A stretch of 64,000 nucleotides of DNA from Cryobacterium zongtaii. Its GTDB lineage: Bacteria > Actinomycetota > Actinomycetes > Actinomycetales > Microbacteriaceae. Every line of letters begins with the position of its first letter. The first letter of the stretch is position 1. Location: assembly GCF_002909375.1 (NCBI RefSeq), contig NZ_PPXD01000009.1, forward strand, positions 170,776 through 234,775, in the 5' to 3' direction. The position numbers and the translations under genes were made by a program. Positions 18,693-30,892 of this stretch are shown piece after piece. The notes below the pieces were generated by a model. That model ran no database searches and had not been told where the DNA came from. It worked only from the letters and a program-made list of their open reading frames with translations.

Positions 18693-19660
18693 CAGGCGTA
18701 GTCTTCCGGCGCGGTGCGGTAGCCGGGAAAGATCTCGTCGAGGCGCTGGAGCGCGCCCTGGTCGAGCTTCAGGTCCACGGCGCGCAGGCCGGCCTCGAGC
18801 TGCTCCATGGTGCGCGGACCGATGATCGGTGCGGTCACCGCGCTCTGGTGCATCAGCCAGGCCAGGCCCAGGTCGCCGGGCTCGGTGCCGAGTTCGGCGG
18901 CGAAGTCCTCGTAGGCACCGATGGCCGCGCGGTTCTTCTCGAGCTTTTCGGCGTTGGCCCCGGAGACCCGGCGGCTGCCGTCGCGCTCCTTGCGCAGCAC
19001 TCCGCCGAGCAGGCCGCCGTCCAGCGGCGACCAGGGCAGGATGCCCATCCCGTTGGCCTGGGCGGCGGGGATGACCTCACGTTCGATGTCGCGCTTGAGC
19101 AGGTTGTACAGCGACTGCTCGCTCACCAGCCCGCTGAAGTTGCGCTTGCGGGCCTCGGCCTGCGCGGTGGCGATGTGCCAACCGGCGAAGTTGCTGCTGC
19201 CGGCGTAGAGGACCTTGCCCTGCGCGACGGCGGTCTCCATGGCCTGCCAGATCTCATCCCACGGGGTGTCACGGTCCACGTGGTGAAACTGGAACAGGTC
19301 GATGTGGTCGGTCTGCAGGCGCTTCAGGCTCTCATCGAGTGAGCGGCGGATGTTGAGCGCCGACAGCTTGCCGTCATTGGGCCGGTCGGACATGGTGCCG
19401 TAGACCTTGGTGGCCAGCACGGTGTCCTCGCGCCGCTCGCCGCCCTGCGCGAACCAGCGGCCCAGGATGCTCTCGGTGGCGCCCCGGCCCTGCTTGGAGC
19501 CGTAGACGTTGGCGGTGTCGAAGAAGTTGATGCCCGCCGCCCTGGCAGCGTCCATGATGCCGAACGAGGTGGGCTCGTCGGTCTCGGGCCCGAAGTTCAT
19601 GGTGCCGAGGCACAGGCGCGAAACGGACAGGCCGGAACGACCGAGGTGTGTGTATTCCAT
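18689..19660 (-). CDS. Aldo/keto reductase of the YajO/Tas type
   Basis: A 323-residue reductase starting MEYTHLGRSGLSVSRLCLGTMNFG, a start shared by many AKR members. Catalytic Asp and Tyr lie in NFFDTANVYG, Lys in VLATKVYG, and the cofactor site in PIIGPRTMEQLEAGL. The ATG at 19660 is preferred to an upstream TTG because the N-terminus then matches the family exactly. It is the first gene of the four-gene operon. Probably reduces a sugar- or plant-derived aldehyde or ketone; not predictable further. Confidence 0.92.
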   Translation of the reverse strand: MEYTHLGRSGLSVSRLCLGTMNFGPETDEPTSFGIMDAARAAGINFFDTANVYGSKQGRGATESILGRWFAQGGERREDTVLATKVYGTMSDRPNDGKLSALNIRRSLDESLKRLQTDHIDLFQFHHVDRDTPWDEIWQAMETAVAQGKVLYAGSSNFAGWHIATAQAEARKRNFSGLVSEQSLYNLLKRDIEREVIPAAQANGMGILPWSPLDGGLLGGVLRKERDGSRRVSGANAEKLEKNRAAIGAYEDFAAELGTEPGDLGLAWLMHQSAVTAPIIGPRTMEQLEAGLRAVDLKLDQGALQRLDEIFPGYRTAPEDYAW

Positions 19661-19753
19661 ACCCTCAGGCTGCTCCGCTCGGAGCCCACTGTCCAACAGG
19701 AGAACCGGATGTGATCCAGCACTCCGCCTTCTCAATCCTGGTGAGACCGGTGC

Positions 19754-20713
19754 TCAGTCGGTGTCGAGGGCCCCGGGGCGGCCGGAATCACTCGCTTGCC
19801 GGCTGGCCGTGACGGCGAGCAGGTCGAGCGAGAGCTGCGGGTCCAGGCGCAGGGGCAGGTCGACGACGGCCCGGATTTCCCAGCGCACGTGCAGGTTGCC
19901 GATGGACAACGACGGTGCCGGCAGGCCCGCGGGTGTTTCGACCGTGAACGGCAGATCCACCACCGTGCCGGGGGTGAGCATCCCGGCGGGGCCCACCACG
20001 ACGGCGGCCGTCACGGCTTCGGCGTGCCGGTAGCCCTCGGACTCGCTGGCGTCGGGGTCGGCGACCTGGCCGGGTCCGCCCCAGACCTCCTCGCAGCGCA
20101 CCAGCTGCACGCGCACGCCCCGGGTCGAGATCTCGTCGCGGGGACGCACCCGCAGGATGCCCGTGAGCGGGGTGCCGGGTTCCAGCACCCGGGAGGACAA
20201 CGCGATGAACTCCAGGGCGACCTGTCCGAGGTGTTCGCCGACCGGCGGATGGCCGATGTCGGTGGCGCTGGTCTGGCCCCAGGACTGCACGTCGATCAGT
20301 CGTTCCCGCTTGATGATCTGACCACCGGCGGCATGCAGGACGCAGCGCACCGACCAGCCCACGTCGATCAGGTCTCCCCGCACCGAGGCCGGGCCGTCGG
20401 TGGGAATGCTCAGGCTGCCCGACAACACCCGGGTCTGGCCGGCCGGGATTGCACCCGGCGCCGGCACCGTGACCGTGGTGAGCAGCTCGGTGGTGCGTTC
20501 GCGGGCGGGGAACACGCCGCCGTAGATGTTGCCGCGCCCGTAGGTGTAGTTGACCTTGCGGATCAGCGTCAGCTCGGCGTGCTCGATCAACGCCGGCCGG
20601 AGCGCGGTGATACGTATGGTGACCCCCAGCGAATTACCCTCGATCACCACTCCATCCGTGGGAGTGAGTTCTACCGAGACTTGCACTGCCGTATCGGTTG
20701 TTGTGACCGCCAT
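19754..20713 (-). CDS. Arrestin-like / Spo0M-like protein
   Basis: A 319-residue soluble protein made of beta-strands. The N-terminal half (VSVELTPTDGVVIEGNSLGVTIRI, then AELTLIRKVNYTYGRG) and the C-terminal half (PLTGILRVRPRDEISTRGVRVQLVRCEEVWGG region) look like the two sandwich lobes of the arrestin fold, found in bacterial Spo0M-like proteins. No catalytic residues or signal peptide are seen. AGGAAG stands about 11 bases before the ATG. The family assignment rests on strand pattern rather than a sharp motif. Confidence 0.55.
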   Translation of the reverse strand: MAVTTTDTAVQVSVELTPTDGVVIEGNSLGVTIRITALRPALIEHAELTLIRKVNYTYGRGNIYGGVFPARERTTELLTTVTVPAPGAIPAGQTRVLSGSLSIPTDGPASVRGDLIDVGWSVRCVLHAAGGQIIKRERLIDVQSWGQTSATDIGHPPVGEHLGQVALEFIALSSRVLEPGTPLTGILRVRPRDEISTRGVRVQLVRCEEVWGGPGQVADPDASESEGYRHAEAVTAAVVVGPAGMLTPGTVVDLPFTVETPAGLPAPSLSIGNLHVRWEIRAVVDLPLRLDPQLSLDLLAVTASRQASDSGRPGALDTD

Positions 20714-20855
20714 GTCGCACCAAACTTCCTGTTACCCGTTGCCAGAGACCCACTCAATGGGGACAACGTAGGCACAGTAAAGCCAGGGTCGCTGAAGCGT
20801 TCAAGGGGATTGACTTGCCCCACGCTGTCTGCATCGGTGCGGTGGAAGGGGCGGG

Positions 20856-21800
20856 TCAGCGCGCGAACAGCTCCGCCACCGTGGGCGGGTTGGCGCCCGC
20901 ACGCGACACCGTGATCGCCGCGCTCGCCAGGGCGGTCTGGCCCAGGCGACCGAGGTCGGCGGCGCCGAGGGTGTTCTGCAGGATGGCCTCCGTGGCATCG
21001 TTCACGAGGATCGCGTAGAGCAGCCCCGACATGAACGAGTCACCGGCGCCGATGGTGTCGACCACGGTCACCGGATGCGCGGCCAGCTCGGCCGTGGCCC
21101 CGCCGGCCCGCAGCAGGGCGCCGTCGCCGCCTCGGGTGATGGCGAACAGGGCCACCCCGGCCGCCACGTAATCCCGGGCAATCTGGTCCAGGCTCCGCCC
21201 CGGATAGAGCCACGCGGCATCCTCGTCGCTCATCTTCACCACGTGCGCGGCCCGGGAGAGCTCTTCGACGGCCCGCACCACGTCGTCACGGCTGCCCATG
21301 ATGCCGGGCCGCACATTGGGGTCGTAGCTGAGCAGGGTGCCGGCCGGGGCGCCGGTGAACGCGGTCAGCACGGCCCGGCCGCCGGGCTGCAGGATCGCGG
21401 CGATCGAGCCCGTGTGGATCAAGGTGCACGGGGCGGGCAGCGCCACCGATGGCAGCTCCCAGCGCAGGTCGAAGTCATAGGTGGCGGCGCCGGCCGCATC
21501 CAGGATGGCGGTGGCGCTCGAGGTGGCGCCGGTCGTGACCGACCCCGGCAGCAGGTCGACGCCGGCCGCGCGCAGGTGCCCCGCGATGATCTCGCCGAAC
21601 GGGTCTGCCCCGATCTGGGTGACCAGGGTGGTCGGCACACCGAGCCGGCCGAGTCCGTACGCCACGTTCATCGGGCTGCCGCCCGCGTGACTCACCGGCT
21701 CGGCGCCCGGGCGCCGCACGATGTCGATGAGGGCCTCGCCGATGACGAGGGCGCGGGTGGATGCGGCGATCGAACGGTCAGGAGCACGGTCAGGCGTCAT
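20856..21800 (-). CDS. PfkB family carbohydrate kinase (fructokinase-like)
   Basis: A 314-residue ATP-dependent sugar kinase. PfkB signature 1 is GGSPMNVAYGLGRLGVP, signature 2 is DTIGAGDSFMSGLL with the catalytic base Asp254, and VIGEALIDIV opens the protein as in fructokinases. ATG 21800 is chosen over an in-frame TTG 12 bases upstream. It stands alone between the arrestin-like gene and a DHFR-like reductase. Fructose is the likeliest substrate, ribose or a deoxy-gluconate less so. Confidence 0.9.
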   Translation of the reverse strand: MTPDRAPDRSIAASTRALVIGEALIDIVRRPGAEPVSHAGGSPMNVAYGLGRLGVPTTLVTQIGADPFGEIIAGHLRAAGVDLLPGSVTTGATSSATAILDAAGAATYDFDLRWELPSVALPAPCTLIHTGSIAAILQPGGRAVLTAFTGAPAGTLLSYDPNVRPGIMGSRDDVVRAVEELSRAAHVVKMSDEDAAWLYPGRSLDQIARDYVAAGVALFAITRGGDGALLRAGGATAELAAHPVTVVDTIGAGDSFMSGLLYAILVNDATEAILQNTLGAADLGRLGQTALASAAITVSRAGANPPTVAELFAR

Positions 21801-21860
21801 CGTCTGGTCCAATCTGGTGGGGCCGGGGGTGCCGGCGCAGCCCCAGATTATCGTGTGCGG

Positions 21861-22424
21861 TCAGTGCCGTACGCGATAGCCCAGGTACACCACGCCGTTC
21901 CGGAACGCGTACTCGTCCGTCAGCTCGAGACCGAGGTGCAGGCCGTCGGGCACGGCCTTCAGGCCGCCGCCCACCACGACGGGGGAGATGAACAGTTGCA
22001 CCTCGTCGACCAGCCCGGCCGCGAAGGCCTGCGCCGCCAGGTGCGGACCGCCGATCGACAGGTTGGCGGTGGCCGAAGCCTTGAGCGCCCGCACCGCCTC
22101 CGGGTCGAAGCTGCGCTCGATGCGGGTACGCCGGCTGAGTGGTTCGGCCAGAGTCCTGGAGTAGACGATCTTCTCTGCCGCCTGCCAGATCGCGGTGTAG
22201 TCGCGCATCACGGCGGGCTGGGCGTCGTCGTTCAGGTGCATGGTTTCCCAGGCCACCATCACCTCATACAACCGCCGGCCGTACAGGTAGGTGCCCACCG
22301 AACGTTCCAGGTCATTGACGAAGGTGTGCACCTCATCGCTCGGGGTACTCCAGTCGAAGTTGCCCTCGGTGTCGGCCACATAGCCGTCCAGGGAGGTGAT
22401 GAAGGTGCAGATCAGCTTGGCCAT
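21861..22424 (-). CDS. Dihydrofolate reductase-like (RibD C-terminal domain) protein
   Basis: A 187-residue NADPH reductase-fold protein beginning LICTFITSLDGYVAD, with LYGRRLYEVMVAWE, LSIGGPHLAAQAFAAGLVDEVQLFISPVVVGGG typical of the RibD_C family. Many such actinobacterial proteins are of unknown substrate. ATG 22424 follows a GAGGAG; a longer frame upstream is not needed. It is divergent from the carboxylesterase across 159 bp in which I see no clear operator. Confidence 0.87.
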   Translation of the reverse strand: MAKLICTFITSLDGYVADTEGNFDWSTPSDEVHTFVNDLERSVGTYLYGRRLYEVMVAWETMHLNDDAQPAVMRDYTAIWQAAEKIVYSRTLAEPLSRRTRIERSFDPEAVRALKASATANLSIGGPHLAAQAFAAGLVDEVQLFISPVVVGGGLKAVPDGLHLGLELTDEYAFRNGVVYLGYRVRH

Positions 22425-22583
22425 GGTGTGCTCCTCGCGCGGTGAACGGTCCACGGCGAATGCTCACCGCGGTGTGGCGCATCCATTCTGCGCGCCGGAC
22501 GCCGTCGGGGCCAGACCCGGCGGCGCTCTGCGCGATAACCTCAATCGCGGTGCACCACCACCGTCTCAGTGAAAGGGCGCCCC

Positions 22584-24164
22584 ATGAACACCGTCGACGT
22601 CACGACAACGGCGGGGATCGTCCGCGGCGTCCGGCGCCCCGGGTCGACAGCGTTCCTCGGCATTCCCTACGCCGCCCCGCCGGTCGGGGAGCTGCGATTC
22701 GCGGCCCCGGTGCCGCACCCGGCCTGGTCCGGCGTGCGGGATGCCGGCAGCCCCGGCGCCACCCCGCAACGCATCGACGGTGGCGACAGCACTCTGGTGC
22801 CCGAGCCCAGCTTCCCGGGCGAGTCGACGCTGAACCTGAGCGTGTTCACCCCCGACCCCGCCCCGGCGCCCGCCGGTGCCGGCCTGCCCGTGCTGGTCTA
22901 CATCCACGGCGGCGGCTACACCTCCGGGTCGGCGGCGAGCCCGTGGTACGACGGCGCGAGCTTCAACCGGCACGGTGTCGTCACCGTGAACGTGTCGTAC
23001 CGGCTCGGCTTCGACGGCTTCGGGTGGATCGAGGATGCGCCGCTGAACCGCGGCGTGCTCGACTGGCTGCTGGCGCTCGCGTGGGTACGCGACAACATCC
23101 AGGTCTTCGGCGGCGACCCGGCCCGGATAACGATCGCCGGGCAATCCGCGGGCGGCGGCGCCGTGCTCACCCTGTTGACGATGCCGCGGGCGCAACCGCT
23201 GTTCGCGCGGGCCATCGTCATCTCCGGGGTGGCCACCTATCTCGCGCCCGACCAAGCGGAGCGGACCGGTCGGCGCCTGGCCGCCCTGGCCGGCGTCGCG
23301 CCCACCCGGGCGGGACTCGGGGCGCTCACCGAAAACCAGATCCTCGCCGAGCAGCCGCGGGCGACGGCCTTCGCCGCCGGCACCCCCGCCGGGCCGCTGG
23401 GCGAGATCGCGAACGCCCTTGTCGCCGGTCTCCCGTTCGGGCCGGTCGTCGACGGCGACCTGGTCCCGTTGGCCACGGTCGACGCCGTGCGGGCGGGCAT
23501 CGGCGCCGCCAAGCCGCTGATGCTGGGCAGCACCGACCACGAATTCAACTTCGCCATAGCCGACCTCACCGACGAGCTGGCCGGCGCAGATGCCGCGGAG
23601 GTGCTCGGCCGTCTCGGCGTCGCCGCGCCGTCGGCGCGGGCGTACGCCGCGGCGCACGACAGGCTCGGTACCGCCGAACTGCTGGGCCAGTTCGCCTCCG
23701 ACCGCGCCATCCGCGGCGTCATGCTGCGGGTCACCGAAGCGAGGGCAGAGGCCGCCACAACGGATGCGGCGCCCACCTGGCTCTGGGCGTTCGCGTGGCG
23801 CTCGCCCACCTTCGGCGGGGCGCTGCACTGCCTCGATCTGCCGTTCTTCTTCGACGCGCTGGACGCCCCGCGGGTGGCGGCGCTGGCCGGTCCCGCCCCG
23901 TCCCAGCGGCTGGCCGACGAGGTGCACGGAACCGCGGTGTCCTTCATCAACGACGGACATCCCGGCTGGCCCGCCTGGACCCCGCGCGCAGGGACCCCGC
24001 GCGCCTGGACCACGGAGCCCGGCGACCTTGACGCACAACCGGTGCGCCGCTTCGACGCCGCCCTCGTCGACATCAACGCCGACGCCCCTGGCACTGGCAC
24101 CGGCACCTGCACCACGACGGTCACCGCCACGTATGCCGACGCCCGCCTGGCCTTCGGTTCCTAG
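22584..24164 (+). CDS. Carboxylesterase type B
   Basis: A 526-residue alpha/beta hydrolase. The oxyanion hole is VYIHGGGYTSGS, the nucleophile Ser188 lies in TIAGQSAGGGAVL, and the N-terminal TAFLGIPYAAPPVGELRF is the family signature. The acid and His members are expected in the DHEFNFA and LDLPFFF-to-C-terminal regions but I cannot assign them firmly. No signal peptide is visible, so it is cytoplasmic. ATG 22584 follows AAAGGG; a GTG 15 bases upstream overlaps that site. It ends in a Gly-Thr repeat region of little informational value. Confidence 0.92.
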   Translation: MNTVDVTTTAGIVRGVRRPGSTAFLGIPYAAPPVGELRFAAPVPHPAWSGVRDAGSPGATPQRIDGGDSTLVPEPSFPGESTLNLSVFTPDPAPAPAGAGLPVLVYIHGGGYTSGSAASPWYDGASFNRHGVVTVNVSYRLGFDGFGWIEDAPLNRGVLDWLLALAWVRDNIQVFGGDPARITIAGQSAGGGAVLTLLTMPRAQPLFARAIVISGVATYLAPDQAERTGRRLAALAGVAPTRAGLGALTENQILAEQPRATAFAAGTPAGPLGEIANALVAGLPFGPVVDGDLVPLATVDAVRAGIGAAKPLMLGSTDHEFNFAIADLTDELAGADAAEVLGRLGVAAPSARAYAAAHDRLGTAELLGQFASDRAIRGVMLRVTEARAEAATTDAAPTWLWAFAWRSPTFGGALHCLDLPFFFDALDAPRVAALAGPAPSQRLADEVHGTAVSFINDGHPGWPAWTPRAGTPRAWTTEPGDLDAQPVRRFDAALVDINADAPGTGTGTCTTTVTATYADARLAFGS

Positions 24165-24269
24165 CCGCCCACCTCAACCACTATTGGATGGGGAACACTC
24201 GGTGCTCGCTCACGGAGATCCGAGCCCGGGCTTTCAGGCCTCGCCAGGTGGGTTTAGTCTGGCTCGGTC

Positions 24270-24284
24270 ACGTGCCAGGCACGT
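24270..24284. promoter_or_regulatory. Palindrome upstream of the cupin gene
   Basis: ACGTGCC-A-GGCACGT, a perfect 7-1-7 inverted repeat 57 bp before the cupin ATG, in a 177 bp gap between esterase and cupin. It could be an operator, with no regulator gene adjacent. The T-poor surroundings argue against a terminator. Confidence 0.45.
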
Positions 24285-24341
24285 CAGGGTGGGCCGCGTG
24301 TCCGACCTTCTTGATGGGCCCGCCAGAGTTGGGAAGACACC

Positions 24342-24725
24342 ATGGCCACCACTGCGCACACCCTGCAGGTCAAGTCGCACAGCACGCCTGACGAGCGTCG
24401 CGCGCCGGAGAAGACGCTGCTGGAACTGAACCACCTGGACGAGTTCTCGGTCGGCCGCATGACGATGCAGCCGGGCTGGACGTGGGCCGACAACATCAAG
24501 CCGACGGTGAACACCGATTCCTGTCGCCTCCTGCACGTGGGCTACTGCCTGTCGGGCACCCTGGAGGTCATGCTCGACGACGGGGCCACGGCCACCATCA
24601 CCGTCGGCGATTCCTACCTCATTCCGTCCGGGCACAACGCCTGGGTGGTCGGCGACGAACCGTATGTGGCCATCGAGATGCACAGCGCGGCGTCCTACGG
24701 GGTGCCGACCTCCGAGAACGGTTAG
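24342..24725 (+). CDS. Small cupin domain protein
   Basis: A 127-residue single cupin barrel. The core is LLHVGYCLSGTLEVMLDDGATATITVGDSYLIPSGHNAWV, with the glycines and the P-x-G-H of the second cupin motif. The first motif has H (LLHVGYCLSG) but lacks the usual HxH pair, so metal binding is uncertain. Function unknown; relatives include transcriptional effectors and isomerases. Convergent with the peroxidase gene, sharing 4 bp at the stops. Confidence 0.82.
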   Translation: MATTAHTLQVKSHSTPDERRAPEKTLLELNHLDEFSVGRMTMQPGWTWADNIKPTVNTDSCRLLHVGYCLSGTLEVMLDDGATATITVGDSYLIPSGHNAWVVGDEPYVAIEMHSAASYGVPTSENG

Positions 24726-25222
24726 GCGGCGGGCTTCAGCTCCGCCAGGCCGGACTCGATAGCCGCGATGACCTCGGGGGAGTCGGGCAGGGTGGTCGGG
24801 CGGAACCGCTGGACCGCACCGGAGGGCGAGATCACGAACTTCTCGAAGTTCCACTTGACCTTGCCGGCCTTGCCCGCGCCATCCGGCGTTTGGGTGAGCT
24901 CGGCGTAGAGCGGATGCTGGGAGCCACCGTTCACCTTCGTCTTCTCCATCAGCGGGAAGGTGACGCCGTAGGTGGTGGAGCAGAATTCGGCGATCTTCTC
25001 GCTCGATCCGGTCTCGCCGAGGGCGAACTGGTTGCAGGGGAAGCCGAGCACTGTGAAGCCCTGGTCGGCGTACGTGCGCTGCAGCTGTTCGAGGGTCTCG
25101 TACTGCGGTGTCAGGCCGCAGCGGGAGGCGACGTTGACCACGAGCACAACCTTGTCGGCGTACTCGGCCAGCGAGGTGGTGGAGCCGTCGGCGGCGGTGA
25201 GGGGGATCTCGCGAATGTCCAT
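24722..25222 (-). CDS. Glutathione peroxidase-family thiol peroxidase
   Basis: A 166-residue peroxidase that reduces hydroperoxides, in actinobacteria usually with thioredoxin or mycothiol systems. Catalytic Cys35 is in NVASRCGLTPQY (Cys, not Sec), Gln65 in GFPCNQFA and Trp124-Asn125 in KWNFEKF complete the active site. A further Cys81 in EFCSTTYG could be the resolving residue. The frame continues far upstream as antisense; ATG 25222 gives the family N-terminus. Confidence 0.95.
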   Translation of the reverse strand: MDIREIPLTAADGSTTSLAEYADKVVLVVNVASRCGLTPQYETLEQLQRTYADQGFTVLGFPCNQFALGETGSSEKIAEFCSTTYGVTFPLMEKTKVNGGSQHPLYAELTQTPDGAGKAGKVKWNFEKFVISPSGAVQRFRPTTLPDSPEVIAAIESGLAELKPAA

Positions 25223-25299
25223 GCCCACAGAGTACTTCGAAATTGAAGCAGATCGTCGGGCCCTCATCCAACTCTCAGCCTGACTGCGCTGTTCGGCTG

Positions 25300-26172
25300 T
25301 TAGTGCCGCAGGAACGCCGCCCGGGCCACCAGGTACAGTCCGAAAGCGATCAGGCCCGCAGCGACGACGTTGAGCAGGATCGGGCCCGATTGCAGGGTGA
25401 GCAGGTAGCGCAGCCCGGCGTCCAGGCCACCCACCCAGCGCACATCGGCGAACACGGCGGCGGCGAGCAGCAGCCCGCCGGTGACCAGGAACGCGATCCC
25501 CTTGGTGACGTGACCGAACACTCCCAGGCCGAGCACGACGAGCTTGGTGGGCCCCCAGAGGTAGCGCAGCTCCTCGCGGAAGTTGCGTCGCAGACCACGC
25601 CAGACGAGGCCGCCGCCGATGATGGCCACGGTGCTGCCCACGACCAGCAGCAGGAACAGGCCCACGGGGCTCTCCACGATGGCGTCGTCGGCGCGCCGCA
25701 CCGTCTCGGCGCCGCCGGCCCTGGCGCCGAGCGCGACCGCGAACGTGACGGTGCCCAGCAGTGCGAAGCCGAGGGCCTTGCCGACGTTGAGGCAGCGGCG
25801 GAACACGAGGACCCGTCGATTGGGCGCCACGCTGAACGCGGCGTTGGTGCCCTGCCAGAGCGCCAGGCCCCACAACGACACCGTCGACAACCAGAGCACG
25901 GCAATGCCGCCGGGGCCGTTGGCGATGGCGCTCAGGGCGCCGAGCTGGTCGGCTTCGCCGGGCTGGCCGTTCGCGATGCGCAGGCCGATTCCTCCGATCA
26001 GGGCGTGCACCAGACCGTTGGCGAGCAGCCCGAGCCGGGCGGAGGCCCGCACCGACCGGCTGCGGTGGGCGCGCCGAGCGGCCTGCTTGAGCCGCTCGCG
26101 GGCCTCGACGGCATGGTCGACGGCGTGATCGACAGCCTGGTCGGCCGCCGGGCCGGCGGGAATATCGGTCAC
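25300..26172 (-). CDS. DUF1206 membrane protein
   Basis: A 290-residue protein with six predicted helices arranged as three helical hairpins that resemble each other (around LGLLANGLVHALIGGIGL, LNVGKALGFALLGTVTFAV and LGVFGHVTKGIAFLVTGGLL), the DUF1206 arrangement. The N-terminal 40 residues are charged and carry repeated DHAV units. Function unknown. It lies eight bases after the SNF2 gene stop region on the same strand but upstream of nothing obviously linked. Confidence 0.86.
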   Translation of the reverse strand: MTDIPAGPAADQAVDHAVDHAVEARERLKQAARRAHRSRSVRASARLGLLANGLVHALIGGIGLRIANGQPGEADQLGALSAIANGPGGIAVLWLSTVSLWGLALWQGTNAAFSVAPNRRVLVFRRCLNVGKALGFALLGTVTFAVALGARAGGAETVRRADDAIVESPVGLFLLLVVGSTVAIIGGGLVWRGLRRNFREELRYLWGPTKLVVLGLGVFGHVTKGIAFLVTGGLLLAAAVFADVRWVGGLDAGLRYLLTLQSGPILLNVVAAGLIAFGLYLVARAAFLRH

Positions 26173-26180
26173 GTCTGGCG

Positions 26181-29531
<3,351 letters not shown>

Positions 29532-29633
29532 AAGGTGCGGTGTCCGTGACGGTTGGGTGAAGGGGTCTCTTATTGTCCCACGCCGCACCGGCCTCGCTGA
29601 GCCGTTCAAGTCCCTGGCGGCTATTCTGAGCGA

Positions 29634-30812
29634 ATGCCTGACTTTCCTTTCGAGCGCCTGCGCCGCCGGCCCGATGTCGAGGCGACCAATCTTTTCGCCG
29701 TCGACGCGAGCGACCGGCTGATCCTGGACGAGGCCGCGGCGGGACTGGCCACGGCCGGTGTCGGCGAGGTCGTGGTGCTCGAGGACCACTACGGTGCCCT
29801 GACGCTCGCGGCGGCGGCGCAGCTGACCGCGCGGCTGGGAGCGCAGCCTGAGGTGCGCGTCTACCAGGACGCGCTCTCCGGCGAACACGCCCTCGATCAC
29901 AACGCGGCCGATCTAGCGAGCAGCGTGCCCGACCTGGCCCGTCTCACCGGGGCGTACCGGCATGTGCCGCTGGGCGCCGAGCTGTTCACCGGGGCCCGCC
30001 TGGTGCTGCTGCAGCTGCCGCGCAGCCTGGCCGCCCTCGACGAGCTGGCCGGCACCATCGCCCGCTTCGCCGCCCCCGACGTGACCGTGGTCGCCGGCGG
30101 CCGCATCAAGCACATGACCGTGGCCATGAACGAGGTGCTGCGCCGGCACTTCGGCGAGCTGCACGTCACTCCGGCGCGGCAGAAGTCGCGTGTCCTGATC
30201 ATTACGCAGCCGACGGTCTCGGACAGCACTGACCAGGCCGGCCCGGCGTGGCCGCGTACGGTCGAGCACCCCGACCTGGGTCTCACCGTCTGCGCCCACG
30301 GCGCGGCCTTCGCCGGCACCACCATCGACATCGGCACCCGCTACCTGCTCGAATTCCTGGACCGCATGAAGCCGGATGCCGTCACCGCCGTCGACCTGGG
30401 CTGCGGTACCGGGGTGCTCGCGGCCGCCCTCGCCCAGCGTCGCCCCGGCCTGCAGCTGGTGGCGAGCGACCAGTCCGCCGCGGCCGTCGCCTCCGCCCTG
30501 GCCACCATGTCGGCCAACGGCGTAATGGATCGGGTGCGGGTGCTGCGCGACGACGCGCTGAGCGCGCAACCCGACGCGTCCGCCGAGCTGATCCTGCTGA
30601 ACCCGCCGTTCCACATCGGGTCGTCGGTGCACGCCGGCATCGCCCTGAAGCTCTTCGAGGATGCGGCCAGAGTCCTGCGCCCCGGCGGTGAACTGTGGAC
30701 CGTTTGGAACACCCACCTCGGCTATCGCCCCGCCCTCACCCGCATCGTGGGCCCGACCCATCAGGTCGGCCGCAACACCAAGTTCACCGTGACGGTGTCC
30801 ACCCGTCGCTGA
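29634..30812 (+). CDS. RsmC/RlmG-type rRNA guanine-N2 methyltransferase
   Basis: A 392-residue SAM-dependent methyltransferase of two tandem Rossmann-like halves, as in RsmC and RlmG. The degenerate N-terminal half ends near residue 190. The active half has the SAM loop VDLGCGTGVLAA and the catalytic NPPF at 323-326 in LILLNPPFHIG. The length matches RlmG/RsmC. It should methylate a guanine N2 in 16S or 23S rRNA; which one cannot be told from sequence alone. It is divergent from the helicase gene across 102 bp. Confidence 0.88.
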   Translation: MPDFPFERLRRRPDVEATNLFAVDASDRLILDEAAAGLATAGVGEVVVLEDHYGALTLAAAAQLTARLGAQPEVRVYQDALSGEHALDHNAADLASSVPDLARLTGAYRHVPLGAELFTGARLVLLQLPRSLAALDELAGTIARFAAPDVTVVAGGRIKHMTVAMNEVLRRHFGELHVTPARQKSRVLIITQPTVSDSTDQAGPAWPRTVEHPDLGLTVCAHGAAFAGTTIDIGTRYLLEFLDRMKPDAVTAVDLGCGTGVLAAALAQRRPGLQLVASDQSAAAVASALATMSANGVMDRVRVLRDDALSAQPDASAELILLNPPFHIGSSVHAGIALKLFEDAARVLRPGGELWTVWNTHLGYRPALTRIVGPTHQVGRNTKFTVTVSTRR

Positions 30813-30830
30813 CCGGTCAGGCAGCCACAC

Positions 30831-30892
30831 CTGTTGCCTATGCGGACATGTGCGCCCGGTGTGCCGGGACCATTTGTCCGCAGCGGGAACAG
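30831..30892. terminator. 62 bp palindrome between convergent genes
   Basis: Outer arms CTGTTGCCTATGCGGACA (30831-30848) and its near-complement at 30875-30892 match at 15 of 18 positions; inside is CCCGG-TGTG-CCGGG (30855-30868). It lies between the methyltransferase stop and the phosphatase stop and touches the latter exactly. No T-run is present, so it may be a bidirectional terminator or a REP-like element. Confidence 0.65.
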
